Assembly (NCBI RefSeq): GCF_000699445.3
Contig: NC_067197.1
Span: 7,384,152-7,448,151 of the forward strand
Reading direction: 5' to 3'
DNA: 64,000 bases
Origin: Schistosoma haematobium
Lineage: Eukaryota; Platyhelminthes; Trematoda; Strigeidida; Schistosomatidae
Under the pieces are notes generated by a model. The model saw nothing but the letters and a program-made list of their open reading frames with translations, did not search any database and was not told the DNA's origin. Shown in pieces: positions 30,409 to 42,652 of the stretch (position 1 is its first letter; each line of letters opens with the position of its first letter). Both the position numbers and the translations under genes were made by a program.

Positions 30409-31755
30409 AGTTTCCAAGGAATCGACCTTCTGAAACTCACCGAGCTTCAAAAAGAAGACACTGATCTTCAGCATGAGTTATCGTCCACAACACTTAAACT
30501 ATGCATCAAACAGATGGGAACAGGTAAGGAAACCTTACTGTGTGACACATCTACAGGTAGGGATCGCCCAATCGTGCCGAAACATTGTCGACGCAATGTC
30601 TTCAATACATTGCACAAACTTTCTCATCCAGGTGTTCGTGCAACCATCAAGCTCATAGCAGAACGGTTTTGCTGGCCGGGCATGAATAAAGACGTGAGGG
30701 AGTGAGCACGCTTCTGTGTAAGCTGCCAAAAATCTAAGGTTATCAGACACAATAAATGTCCCTTAGGCTCATTTAAAACCCCCGATGCTCGTTTCGACCA
30801 TGTTCATCTGGATTTGGTAGGACCTTTACCAGATTCAAATGGATACGCCTACCTCTTAACCTGCGTAGACCGTTTCACTCGATGGCCAGAAGCAGTACCT
30901 ATCAAGGACATCACCGCTGAAACAGTGGCTCGCGCCTTCGTCGAACGATGGGTAGCAAACTTCGGCTGCCCTTCAACCATCACTACAGACCGCGGACGTC
31001 AGTTTGAATCTGAATTTTTCCGTCGTCTTACCACATTTTTAGGAATCACTCGCTTCCGAACGACCGCCTACCATCCACAAGCATACGGGTTGGTAGAACG
31101 CTTTCACCGACAACTAAAAGCTTCACTATCAGCTGCAAACGTTTCACAGTGGACCGATGCTCTTCCACTCGTCTTACTAGGTATCCGCAATGCAGTGAAA
31201 GCTGACATTGGATACACTGCGGCTCAACTCGTTTATGGAACGACACTTCGACTTCCAGGAGAATTCGTGGATCCTTCGTCCTCTTCAATGAACATGGATC
31301 TAACCTCCTACACGAACAGGCTTACAAACGCAATGCGTTCAGTTAAACCTGCTTCCACTCGACCACAATCAATCGATGTTTTCGTTCAACCTGACTTACG
31401 ACATAGTACACACGTTTTCGTTCGCCGAGACTCGCATCGACGACCATTCGAATCAGCATACGAAGGACCCTTCAAAGTTCTTCAACGCGAATCTAAGTAC
31501 TATATAGTCGACAAGAACGGAACAAATGATAGCATCAGCATCGATCGCTTAAAAGTAGCGTATTTAGAAGGAAATCCTATTCACGTCGATTTTCCTTCGG
31601 TACAATCGCACAACACGACTCCTACACTAATAATTCCTCAACCGACAACCAACACTAGCAATGATACTCCGAATGTATCTGAAAATAAACTTAAAACGAC
31701 GCGTTCTGGAAGAAGAGTAAGATTTCCAGAACATTTAAACGACTACTGCACGTAA
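30409..31755 (+). pseudogene. Integrase of the Gypsy element, one in-frame stop
   Basis: Inserts element DNA into the genome in relatives. The frame reopens right after the antisense LTR fragment with the connection region. The HHCC zinc domain (LHKLSHPGVR, then CVSCQKSK) and the DDE core (D in [14 protein letters not shown] in [14 protein letters not shown] in [11 protein letters not shown]) are all visible, followed by a chromodomain-less C-terminal tail. A TGA at 30703-30705 interrupts the HHCC domain between its His and Cys pairs; the frame is otherwise open to the TAA at 31755. Confidence 0.85.
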
Positions 31756-31785
31756 GGCACTACTCGACATTTTATATTATCTCGA

Positions 31786-32905
31786 CCATAATGAAATTTG
31801 AGGAAAGCAATAACTTGTTAAACAAAGAACAACATGGTTTCAGAAAAAGTTTATCTTGCACAACAATTTTCCTTATAGCAAGGGAGTATTGGATAAAGGC
31901 GCTAGAAAACAGAAACTCAGTAAATGTTGTCTACATAGAATTCAATAAGACACTTTACAAGGTGCCAATAAATAGAATGCTATTGAAGTTAGAAAATCTT
32001 GGTATTGCCTGGCTTCTTTTAAAATGGCTTAAGAATCACCCAGTAGGTCGAGGAAAGAAAGTAAGAGTAAATTCCAAGTGCTCCACGTGGAGATCAACAC
32101 TTAGTGGAGTACCTCAAGGTTCTGTCTTAGGTCTTTTGCTTTTTATACTGTATGTAAGTGATCTCCTAGGTTTAGTACAGTCCCTACTGTTATTGTACTC
32201 TGACAATGTAAAAATCTGGTAAGTAATAATGGGAGACGTAGGTATATGCACACATCAGACAGACTGAAATAATGTGATTGACTGGTCTAAGTCTAAAAAA
32301 AATTAGGAGTCCTGGTGCCATACGATTTAAAGTCTTACGCTAACTTTGACAACAATGCCTTCCGAGCAAACCTTGCACTGGTAACATTGAAGCGCACTTT
32401 TGGCCAGTTTGACGGAAGAACCTTCCATATAATCTTCACTAGTTTTATCCGTCCCCATTTAGAGCACGGAAACATAGTATTTCCCCCCTCATTCCAAAAG
32501 GATAAGGACACTGTGGAGCGTATCCAATGGCGAGCCACGAAATCAGTTCGAGGACTCAAATTTAAACCTTACGAAGAGCGCCTCCGTCCACTTAACCTTT
32601 ACCCATTAGAGTAAAGACGTCTTAGAGGTGACCTTCTGATGGCTTATAGTGTCCTTAACACTTCTGGACATCCTCTCAAACACTTACTTAAGCTTGGTTC
32701 CAACACTAACCTAGGAGGTAACACCCAAAAACTGGAGACACAACATAGCAGAACGGACTGTAGACACAACTTCTACTCCTTAAGAGTTGTCAACTACTGG
32801 AATTCGCTGCCAGCCGAGCTAGTCCAAGCGACTTCTCAGGAGTCCTTCAAGAAGCAACTTGACCTATTCTTAAGGACTAAGGATTGTATCACACTATGAT
32901 TTACT
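31786..32905 (+). pseudogene. CR1-like non-LTR retrotransposon, RT C-terminal part
   Basis: 31791-32222 encodes the RT segment with LNKEQHGFRKSLSCTT, STLSGVPQGSVLGLLLF and a degraded catalytic box (YSDN for YADD). A deletion or frameshift between 32222 and 32315 follows. Then 32315-32899 is the C-terminal region ending SLPAELVQATSQESFKKQLD, with an in-frame TAA at 32612-32614. It abuts the truncated Gypsy element. Dead copy. Confidence 0.8.
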
Positions 32906-33049
32906 AATTTCTTTTCCTCTTTTATTGTTAACATACCTAGGTTCCCGCCTGGAGGATTTGGTGATCCCTTGCTACTAGACACGGAAGCCTGTTAAGCGAA
33001 AGCTTCTTCTATTCCGTCCACAACCATTCGAACCATTTATTTAAAGAGT

Positions 33050-33735
33050 GGCTAGTGCCTGTCAACGCGGTAAAGTGTGTCTGCATGCACTTTGGGGATA
33101 CAAAGGTTATCAGGTACAACATAGGGGAAGTGCCTACACCCGTGAACCGATCTCATAAGAATCTTGAGGTGACAGTGCGTCATGATCGTAAGACGACGGC
33201 CGATTGCTGGCTGGTCGCAGCTAAGAGATTTAAAACCCTATGGGCTTTAAGATGGACATTCACCAAGTCAGATACTGCCATGTTCACTACATTATACGCA
33301 ATCTTATTGCGAACTAAGCTTGAGAAATGTATTCAGACTGCTAGCCCCTGTTTAAAAAGTGACATCCTGAAAAACGTACAGTGGGCAGCTACTCGTGCAA
33401 TTCCAGATCTCCAGTGTTTACCATGCAAAGGGTGGCTTGAAAAGCTAGACCTCTTTACTCTTTCCTATCGCAGATCAAGGGGTGATCTCATTTTGATTTA
33501 TAGAATACTAAGAAATGATTTTGGACCTAACATATTCCCTATTTTAATTCCCACTAGATCAGAACATCCCAGAGAACATAGCAGTGAGTAGAAAATGCAG
33601 TAACAAACAAAATACAGGTTTTCACACCGAGTCATCAATTCTTTGGATCTTTTATCCGAAGACGTGGCGTCCTCACCTACAATTGACTCGTTCAAGAGAA
33701 GACTGGACACCCATAAAGGCATACTAGGAAGGGAA
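33050..33735 (+). pseudogene. Second CR1-like RT C-terminal fragment
   Basis: 33055-33591 has the KCVCMHFG, LGVTV-like (KNLEVTVRHD), LEKCIQTASPCLKSD and LDLFTLSYRRSRGDLILIYRIL pattern of the CR1 C-terminus. After a frame break, codons near 33615-33720 give VINSLDLLSEDV and TIDSFKRRLD. A different subfamily from the fragment just upstream. Confidence 0.78.
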
Positions 33736-33759
33736 TAACATAAGTTGTAGGCCTTCTGT

Positions 33760-35095
33760 CCTTACTACACAAATCTGAATCTGAACGAAGGCTTATGGTT
33801 CTTTTACGAAAATTCTGTTTATAAAGAAATCTCCACTTACACGTGGTTGTGATTTATTTTTTCTGATTACTTCAGTTGTCCAGTTCATTGATATTTTGAT
33901 TTTGTTTGACATGGCACTGTGCATACTTTGTTGTAATTTCTGTTTTCATCATATCTTCACTGAATTTCCATGTTTTTCATTAACTACATCTATGTTGTTT
34001 TAGTTGATATTTGATTGTGGCGACTGCCATATTGACTTACTCTCGTTTTTGTTGGTGTTGCTTGAAGTGACCACAATAGTGTATATTTGATTGTGCATGA
34101 AGGTACTCTTCCAGTATTGGAAACACTTCATGTTATGAAAGCTCCACGACCAAACCATCCAGCTCAGAGAACAGAACTCCATCCAAATTATCTACTTGAG
34201 CTACAGTTCTCCAACATTTCCTGGTTATAACAAAAATAAATGTTATATTCCAAACATTTATTCGTGATCTATCCAGAAATGATAGAATAAAATTTCTATG
34301 TTGATTGGAAGATTTATTTGCTGCACTTTATTTGACTACCGGATGAACAATTATTGGTTAAATAATTGAGTGGCAATATTTGTCTGGAACACCGCGGAGG
34401 TTAAGCCATGGGTTCGTGCGCACATATTGCTTGTAATCAGTTGTGAATACCATTTCTGCCGTCCTAAGTCAATTTTCGTAGTGTTCATGCTTGTTATATA
34501 GCTTGTATTACATTAAGTAATGATTTGGCCTAGTTGTGGTTCACTATGTGGGTGAATGTTAGCCCAAATTGCATGTGGTTACATGTATCAATCTAGATTC
34601 AAGCAAGTGAAGTGCACTATTTACCGAGTCAGAGATAGATTATTTAAACATAAATCGACTCTAAAAACCTTCAGCATATGATTTACCACTTTAAACGATG
34701 TTGATAAACAAGGATGACTAGTATATGTTTCCTTAATTCAGGTTGAGTCAATTCTACGTTAAATAATTTTTCGATATCATATAGGTTTCTAGTATACAAC
34801 CATACGCAATTCTAACCACCTTAGGTATCAGTGTTATTAACAGAACTGACATATTATTATGTAAGAAATATGAGAGAAATTATATGAATAATGATTGACG
34901 TTGACAGCTGTTCCTGACCGCTTTCTGCATACATACAGCGACTGGATATAGCACCGCTGGGAAAGCCTCATTATTCAGTCACACGTTATTCATAAGTAAA
35001 ACTATATATGTTTGTTTTGAGCATGGTAAGTGAATTATGCTATTAGTGAATGCAAACTTATGTTTATAACAGGTATTGCAAATCAACTCCTGTAT
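33760..35095. other. Unassigned intergenic sequence
   Basis: I recognise no gene or named repeat here. Confidence 0.4.
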
Positions 35096-35109
35096 ATTGC
35101 ACCTGCACC

Positions 35110-35520
35110 ACAACAAGCAATAATAATAATTTATTCTTAAATAACATTTTTTATGTGAGGCATACCAGTTTACAGGCAAGATCAAATTGTTACAAACGAT
35201 ACAGTCATCATTGTGATGAGTTACTCAGTTAGTTTGATATTTTATAAGGTACATTGATCGTAAAAGTATGTAGGATAATACTTCGCACATATGAATGCAA
35301 ATAATCTTAGTAAGATCCGTATTGCCAGTGTGACAGTTGGCGAGCTTTATGGAGGTTGCGTTGCGATGTGCAGCAGACAGCAGGGAGTAAATACATTTAA
35401 ATTCGAAAGTTTCTATAAACTGTGACTTTATATCCCTTTGGAACATCAAAGGAATTATTGATGACGCAGGACAAAGTTACCCATACTGAAAGGGCTGAAA
35501 AAGAGGATAATAAAAGACAG
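35110..35520 (-). repeat. Non-LTR retrotransposon 3' tail, minus orientation
   Basis: Reverse complement of 39090-39505: shared words include gaggcataccagtttacaggcaagatcaa and ccctttgggatat. Ends in an (AAT)n tail at about 35110. Confidence 0.75.
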
Positions 35521-36015
35521 AACGAGAGGCAAAACATACAATGTCCATGCATAATGAAACTGAGTCATTTGTAGTGAAATAATGAGGGTATGACTACTTA
35601 GTCTAATTTTGTATTATTAGGGTACTTTTAAAACAATAGCATTCTAGTAGGTTAAAGAAAACGAACATAAAAATGGAGGTAGTTCAAAAAGAAGCTGAAA
35701 ATATAGGATTATGTGAAGTCTTGAAATACAGTACTGAAAACGGTATTCTGATGCATAAATGGCTATCTCCCTTTTTTTCGGAGCTGTTTAAGCTCACTTT
35801 TATTTTTACTTATTTTAAAGAGTCATGAGCACGCTTAGACTTTAGCAAAGTTTTTAGTTTTGCTTGTAATATAATTACTCGGTAGGAAATAAAACCAATT
35901 CAGCGTCACAAACACGAGGTATTTTGTTTAGTAATTTAGCACTAATACCATTGGTTCGTGGCATCCCACATGACAATAAGGAAACAGAATTTAACAAAAT
36001 ATTATGTTTTACAGA

Positions 36016-36117
36016 CATGGGTGGATCTTAAGCAAGTCCTCACAGATCAAATTCCGGTTCTATCCTGTTGGGGATATTCCTGTTGGTGTTCAGAAATTCG
36101 ACAGCTGTATTCAGTAG
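36016..36117 (+). other. Short exon-like open stretch, function unknown
   Basis: After a fair acceptor (tatgttttacag, ending 36014) 33 codons read HGWILSKSSQIKF, then RFYPVGDIPVGVQKFDS, then a TAG. It looks protein-like but cannot be tied to a gene or element. Another frame over the same DNA is open to a gtaagt at 36135. Could be a terminal exon or transposon debris. Confidence 0.25.
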
Positions 36118-37757
36118 TCACCTTTTACAATACGGTAAGTCGTCAGAACAAGAGAAACTTTGGGTCACATAGTCCCTAGTATTCAGTGTTGAGGAATATC
36201 ACGATTTTTATTTGATTTTTCATTGGTATACATTCCCATAAATACTTACTAATAGATAAGTAAGTGATTGTTGTACATGATTGGCTGGAAGAACTATCTT
36301 ACTACATGTACAATCCACTCATTTCCGTCCGTAATAATGTCTGAGAAAATCTGTCTATATTTTTCTTGTTGATTGTAATTTTCTTCGCTCTTCACGTGTA
36401 TTGCTCATTTTTTTGTCGACAATATCAATGCATATTTCGTTTCCTCTTTTGGTTTATTTGCAATTATTATGTATGATTTATAAAGTATGGCCAAGTCTTG
36501 GGTGTTGCTAGCGTTCGGACTATTGTCTCACTCTGGTTTCACCTAACATTTTTAAAAATTCTGGCTACAGTTGTTTTGAGAACCATACATTTCTATCAAA
36601 TCTATCCGATTGATTGCTTTCTCCTATTCTTGTCGGAAGAAAATTGTGTTGTCTTATTTATAGGGAATAAGCACTACTTAATATAGCAACTGCTTGTTAT
36701 TCGAAACATGTTAATATTATCTCTCTTCAGGCAAAATCTTGTTTTGATTTTCAAGAAACCTATTTTCTCCTTATCAAACTAACACGTATGCAGTTGTTTT
36801 ACCTTCTGACTTTTGTTGTCAGTGAGAAAACCATTCAGTACGAAAACCAATGCCACTTTTGTACGATTTTATATCAGAAATAATGGTCGATCTCTTCTTT
36901 TAAATACTTGAGCTGGAATTCACGACTGAATAATTCTTTGAACTGAACTGTAGAGTTTATTGCGGCTTCCGAGTTTAACACTGTGTATAAATTAACCTAA
37001 TAGAACAGATTCTAATTTTGTTAGTTCGTTTCATAAATTCAAGACCAAACGATGAATTTCAGTCGATACACTGATAAAAATGTATTTTCAGGTTGTTGGT
37101 GCGAGGCTTGCATCAAATGCGTTTTTCTTCCACATATATTTTATTCATACCAGACAGGGTTTCTGATTAAAAATACGGATTTTAAATTATACTTACTGAA
37201 ACAATTCGACTTTTTAGGTTCATCTTATATCCATCACGTTTATATGGTTCATACAAAATGATACGTAGATTTATGACTCCAAACGATATAAGCACGTTTA
37301 TCTTTGTTGCCATAATAGTGGACCTAATCCCAAAATTGTAGATTTATCATGATGCGACTACATAATCTTTAAGATCTTATGTGGAAGTCCTACTATTGTC
37401 TGCACCAAATAATCTTATCATAACGATCAGCAATATGACGTTCAGCACTTCCGGGGAACACATTTGAGCTGTGGAAAAAGTAATTTATTGAATACAAAAA
37501 GTAATAGGTTGTAAAGTGTGGCCACCCTTTCAAGACTGAAAGATGTCATTTCAATCAATCATTTCTGAGTTCACTATCTTTGACCATCTCTCCGTGTTAC
37601 ATGTTGAATGTGAAGCTTCTCGATAATCATATGTTCACCTTCTAGGATCATGTGTTGATGAACCGAGCAAATTGCTTGGGTATGCTATACAACGATAGAA
37701 CCTGAAAAACACTTCCAATCTCAAAGCAATTTTAGCTAGTTGAGCAAGTATCTTGTA

Positions 37758-37915
37758 TAATGTTTCGAGTTATTTGAATTATAGTACGAACTAAGAGTCC
37801 TAGAAATAACGCAATCGGATCAAGAAGTACTCGATAAGCAGGAACGACTGTATTGTAATTAGAATTCGAAATCAAGCATTCAACAAGTACAAAGGAATGA
37901 TTATTTCATTCAAAC
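37758..37915. repeat. Direct repeat, copy 1 (pair with 41343-41508)
   Basis: About 160 bp starting atgtttcgagttatttgaa and ending gtacaaagg..ttcaaac, about 85-90 percent like 41343-41508 by eye. The second copy lies immediately upstream of the Saci-like gag start, so this could be LTR or leader sequence of that element. Confidence 0.7.
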
Positions 37916-39089
37916 ATCACATCCGCCATAGCTTAAATTAGAGTCTAAGTGTCTGTAATCGATTGTACGCCTTCTTAAGTTCATCCATTGTCTGTCCGAC
38001 AGTGTATTGCATAAAAACTCGGTATTATCTAGAATGGGCTCATTAATATTGGAATTAACAACCGAAATCGGAACAGACTCACCTGGAATTGTATACAATC
38101 AGCATGTTGGTTTTGTAATGAAATCATTAATATTTAGAATTCGAACCATATATTTTTCAACACTATCCTCCCCCACGAAATAATGTTGGATCTTTATATC
38201 CCCAAGTTATGAATGATGTGGCTTCAATTCAAACATATTTGGCCACAAAGTCTTGTGAGTTTCTCAATGTTTTATTTTTCTCACCCTAAAATCTTTTTCT
38301 TTTTTTCTACAATTTTATACCCTCTCATATCTTTTGATTTACTATTAATCCTTACTTCTTTAAACCATTAGTTATTTTCATAGCAGTGTGATATACTATA
38401 TGGACATCTAACCCATAAAACAGAATTTTTAAATATCTGATTTGCTTGTAACATGGACCTAGTAGAGACAGTGTATTCCAACTATGTGCTTTGATTAAAG
38501 CAGTATTCATACTTACCACAAACGTAAGAGAGCCTAACATCACAAAAGGAGGGAGGGTGGCGTTACTGACCAGCAAACATGAAGGTGGGGAGATAAATTC
38601 AATCCACTCATGTCTGTAGGGCAGAACATTTTGTTTAATTACGGCTCCTTATGGTTTAGTGAGATGTCACGGACTTACGGTATTGAAGCTGATTTATCAC
38701 GCAAAATACCTCTTTAAATCGTGTTACGAACGCTGAATTGGTTTCACTTCCTACTCAGAAATCCTATTACAAGCAAACTAGACAATTCGCTAATATACGA
38801 AGCCTACTCAAGACCCTATAAAACCTGAAAAAAAAACAAATAAAAAACGAAAGGGGCTCTAATAGCTTCGATAATAAAAGGAAGATAGCCAGTTGTATTT
38901 CACAATACTGTTTCTAGCACTATATTTTATTTTATAATCACACATAATCTTATACTCTCAGCTCTTTTCCGAATCGCCTCCATTTGTCAGTTGTATGTCC
39001 ACTCACACCTTGCTAACACTTATTTTCTTTAACCTATTAAAATGCTCTTTCTTAACAAATACCTTAATAAAAGAAAATTAGACTGAGTA

Positions 39090-39505
39090 ATCATACCTTA
39101 AACATTCCTTCATGAATATTGGCTACTCTGCCTCTCGTGTTTTCTTTTACTTGCTCCCTCTTTCAGCCCCCTTGAGATATGGAACGGGTTACTTCATCCT
39201 GCACCATCCTTAAAGCCCTGGATATCCCAAAGGGACATAAGGTTGCGATTTCTAGAAGCTCATACCTTTAATGGACCTATCCTTGACCATCAGTCGCACA
39301 TTCGCAACGCAACTCTCGTGAAGCGCGCCAACTGTAGTACTGATTAAAACCATCTACATTCATGTCTTATAAATTATCAACCCAGCTATGTAATTTAATA
39401 CAGTGTATATTGTATCATTTGTATCAATTTGATCTTGCCTGTAAACTGGCATGCCTCATGTAACAAATTGTTATTTGAGAATAAATTATTATTATTATTA
39501 TTATA
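39090..39505 (+). repeat. Non-LTR retrotransposon 3' tail, plus orientation
   Basis: Ends aataaattattattattattatta, an (ATT)n tail typical of CR1/RTE 3' ends. The same tail occurs inverted at 35110-35520. Confidence 0.75.
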
Positions 39506-39508
39506 TTT

Positions 39509-39880
39509 CTAACATTGGTTAGAGTAAACATCAGAAGTGACTTTGCGATAAGGATGAACAGCATTTGATATGAAATCATCCGAATTGTAATTAAAATCGA
39601 GCTCATTTAGTACTTGTGCTTCGGATTGAACAAGTTTCCCACAAGAAACAAATGCATTATGAGGACAAATAATATTTGATAGATCATCACGATTTGATTC
39701 TTCTGAAATAGTTTCCTCGCATTTATTAAGAATGTCATTGCAGAGTAAAGGATCATTAGAAAAATTAACATCTATAAAAACTACATCAGGTTTTCTATCA
39801 TAATCATGTTCACTCAACATATTTTCATCAGATTTGTAAGAAATTCCATCAGAAAAATGTGAATCATTAGGAAAAGCCAT
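39509..39880 (-). pseudogene. Retrotransposon-associated acidic ORF fragment (123 aa)
   Basis: An open frame with an Asp/Asn/Ser-rich product (DRKPDVVFIDVNFSNDPLL and so on). No catalytic motif. It lies downstream of the Saci-like gag on the same strand, and the type of sequence recurs in schistosome Gypsy elements as far as I remember; I take it as part of that element. Identity tentative. Confidence 0.4.
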
Positions 39881-40789
39881 AATTGGTACAATAACATGAG
39901 AAATCTGATAAATCGATTGGTTAGAAACTGTTGTCTCGCAAGAATTGTGAGTTTTATTTAACTCTGAACTGCCATATGACTCTGTAACAGCTCAGGTTGG
40001 TTGGTTAAGAGTTGACCCCAAACAACCAAGCATATGCTAAAACAGTATTGTTCAAGTATTCATTCACTTCCTTATTTTTTATAAGCGTTATATTCCCTAT
40101 TATCTTATATTTAATGTTGAGAGCCCTTGTTTGTCTGAACAGATAATCACACACTCCACTGTGACTGCGCGAAGATCGAAATAAAGACCTATTCACTACT
40201 TCTCTGGTTTCTTCTATCAATAGCACGAGGGTTACCTTAAGGCACGAAAACTCTACACTGTCTTTTGAAATCGTTGATAAAAATAAGTGATCATTATAAA
40301 TACTCAACTTAATAGAATCAGAATTACAAGACTTAATATTAGTTGCAGCAAGATGGGCACGGTTTAAACGTTAGATCCTTTCGAATGTGCCCGCCCTTTC
40401 GTCTCAAGGACCTTGAACGGCCCGACTAGAGGCGGTCATTCCGTATTTCAGTTGCTGTGGGTTGGTTAGATTGAATGAGTACCAACTTTTTTCATATATA
40501 AGTCATCCTATGCTGCATAAAAAAGCACGAAGTCGATACCAAAAGCATTAATTTAGCATTCTCTGTTTTGTAGTGTAAACTTTGGCATTAACTACAGATT
40601 TACTTAGGTGATGAGCAAGAAATACGTCAAACTGCTTTTAAACTGCAATAAAAACTATATTGCAAGCACAAACATTACGGAAATTCACGTGTGATGGAAA
40701 AAAGGCTGTTAATGGCTGATAAATAACGACACAAAAATCCACGACAATGTGTTACATTTGCACGAAAACTCGTGACTTAACACGCATAG

Positions 40790-41340
40790 TGTGCCGCAAG
40801 ATGAACAGTAGTATTACAAACTGACTGAATATGTTCAATATCACCACATTTAAAGCACTTAGGAGTACGAAATTTACATGAATTAAAAGAGTGGAACTTG
40901 CCACACTACAAGCATTGACCAACCTTATGCCCATTTTCGTGAACTGCGTCGCAACTCCTCAATGAATTATCTGCATAACCTTGAGTATACACTGGGTTGG
41001 GATGATGTAATGCAGTGGAATTTTTTATATCCTGATGAATCATTTTACGACATCTTCCTCCTTTACCTCATTCGAAATTTGTATACTTAACATAGTCTAG
41101 CAGTAGTTCCTTGAGAGTTGTATGAGTAAGCGAAATGGGCTTTTCCGGTAAAGCCAGAGTTTTTAATAAGCTATATGCTTCTTTTCCGATGAATATGAGG
41201 AAATGTGCTACAATAATAACATCCTCATCATCTTCCTTGGTCATAGCCCAGATTTCGAACCTTTACAAATAATCCTCAAAAGCTTCAGAAGTTGCATGAA
41301 TATCTAACTTTTCCATCACAGGCTCCATCGCGACCTCAAT
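40790..41340 (-). pseudogene. Saci-like Gypsy gag remnant with double zinc knuckle
   Basis: Minus-strand translation starts MEPVMEKLDIHATSEAFEDYL, hits a stop, continues RFEIWA...DEDVIIVAHFLIFIGKEAYSLLKTLA in another segment, and reaches a Cys-rich region CGKFHSFNSC...CFKCGDIEHIQSVC, a CCHC knuckle pair, near 40930-40830. Several stops and frame changes. Distinct from the CHCC Gag of the 29 kb element. Confidence 0.75.
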
Positions 41341-41342
41341 AT

Positions 41343-41508
41343 AATGTTTCGAATTATTTGAATTATAGTACGAACTAAGAGTCCCAGAAATAACGCAATT
41401 GAAGCAAGAAGTACTAGACAAGCACGAACGAATGTATTGTATTTGGAATTCGAAATCAAGCATTCAACAAGTACAAAGGTATCATTAGTTAATTCAAACA
41501 CCACACTT
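41343..41508. repeat. Direct repeat, copy 2
   Basis: See 37758-37915. Ends about 10 bp upstream of the Saci-like gag ATG on the minus strand. Confidence 0.7.
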
Positions 41509-42246
41509 CGCTTGAATCATCTAACCTATCCGTAAGCCCTGTTTTTCAAAGTGTGTATTCTGTAGTTGATGCAACTAGAAACAGAACAGTTGATTGAATC
41601 ATCCAGATCTACCTCACGGTGGTTCATACTTGATAAGATTAGGTGTAACGACCGAACTGCCAGTATTTGGTTTGAACGCAGGACTGATGAACCAAAATGT
41701 ATTCCAGTAGACCATACTAATCCTAAAAATTGTGCGAAATTAAGAAAAAGTGACGTAAAACAATTACCAAATAATTTTATGTTAATTTTATCCACATGCT
41801 TGATATATTATTGAGGACTCAGAACAACATATTGTTCTGACTTAATAATGTTTCACTTTTCTCGGTTTATTTTGTAGGTCTGTATTGCTATTAGGCGCGG
41901 AAATACAATGTTTATTCTGTGCCGCTTACAGTCATTTGGGCAATTTGAAATCAAATAAACTAAACTTATTCACACTGTCATGTATAAAAACTAGAAATTA
42001 TTTAGCCAAGATCTTTAAGTTATTTAGTTGTGATCTTTAAATGCCCCACATTTCCTATGTTCTAAAAAGCAGAAATCATTATAACGCTCCAAGAATGGTT
42101 ACAATCACAGAATCAGTTACTCGTCAAATCACCATCGGCTTTCCTATCGAACCATCTAACAGTTAGACTTCTTGCCTCAAAGCATGTTTCAAGCCACGTT
42201 TATCAACTCATTTAAGTGTTAGTTGGATTAACTAAGAGATTCATGT

Positions 42247-42652
42247 TGTAGCGTGGTGTCGAGTTGAGGTTAACTATGAACACCGCTACCAAAAAACACG
42301 TCCCAAGTAAATCAGAAGGTGAAGGTTGAACGTAACCAAATAAATCCATAAAATCCCCGAGAAGCCAAATATCAGAAGACAGTTAATGGACCAAGCCGAG
42401 ATATATTTGCTGGCGATCTCGTGGTATCGAAAGGATACCGAGATCGTGCCAGGATACAAGGTTGGTTACAGAACGTAACCGAATTCGCGCGAAGACAAAA
42501 TCAAAGTGTAAGAATAAGAATGGGATAACAATAGAGCTGTCATTAGCACAGTCAAACAAAAGCACATTAAAATAAACACTGGTACAGTTGGCTATAATAA
42601 TGATTGTTTTATTAAACCAGTCGTGTTCTCGTGATAAATGTGAGTCACTACA
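42247..42652. mobile_element. Solo LTR (406 bp) with 4-bp target duplication
   Basis: Starts TGTAG, ends CTACA, and is flanked on both sides by atgt (42243-42246 and 42653-42656). Related over most of its length to 52745-53119. The ends are self-complementary, so I cannot fix the orientation from them. Confidence 0.8.

Larger units (their letters stand above)
28594..31755 (+). mobile_element. Boudicca/CsRn1-type Gypsy LTR retrotransposon, internally deleted
   Basis: Order: 5' LTR (28594-28911), tRNA-Trp-like primer site, gag, protease, then an antisense LTR fragment where RT and RNase H should be, then integrase to 31755. No 3' LTR follows: a CR1-like fragment begins within about 40 bp. The CHCC Gag finger and tRNA-Trp primer are hallmarks of the CsRn1 clade, to which S. 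mansoni Boudicca belongs. Non-functional. Confidence 0.88.

Noticed and set aside
39509..39880. A host gene for the 123-aa acidic ORF
   Set aside because: No splice context or known domain, and it sits in same-strand retrotransposon debris; listed as an element fragment instead.
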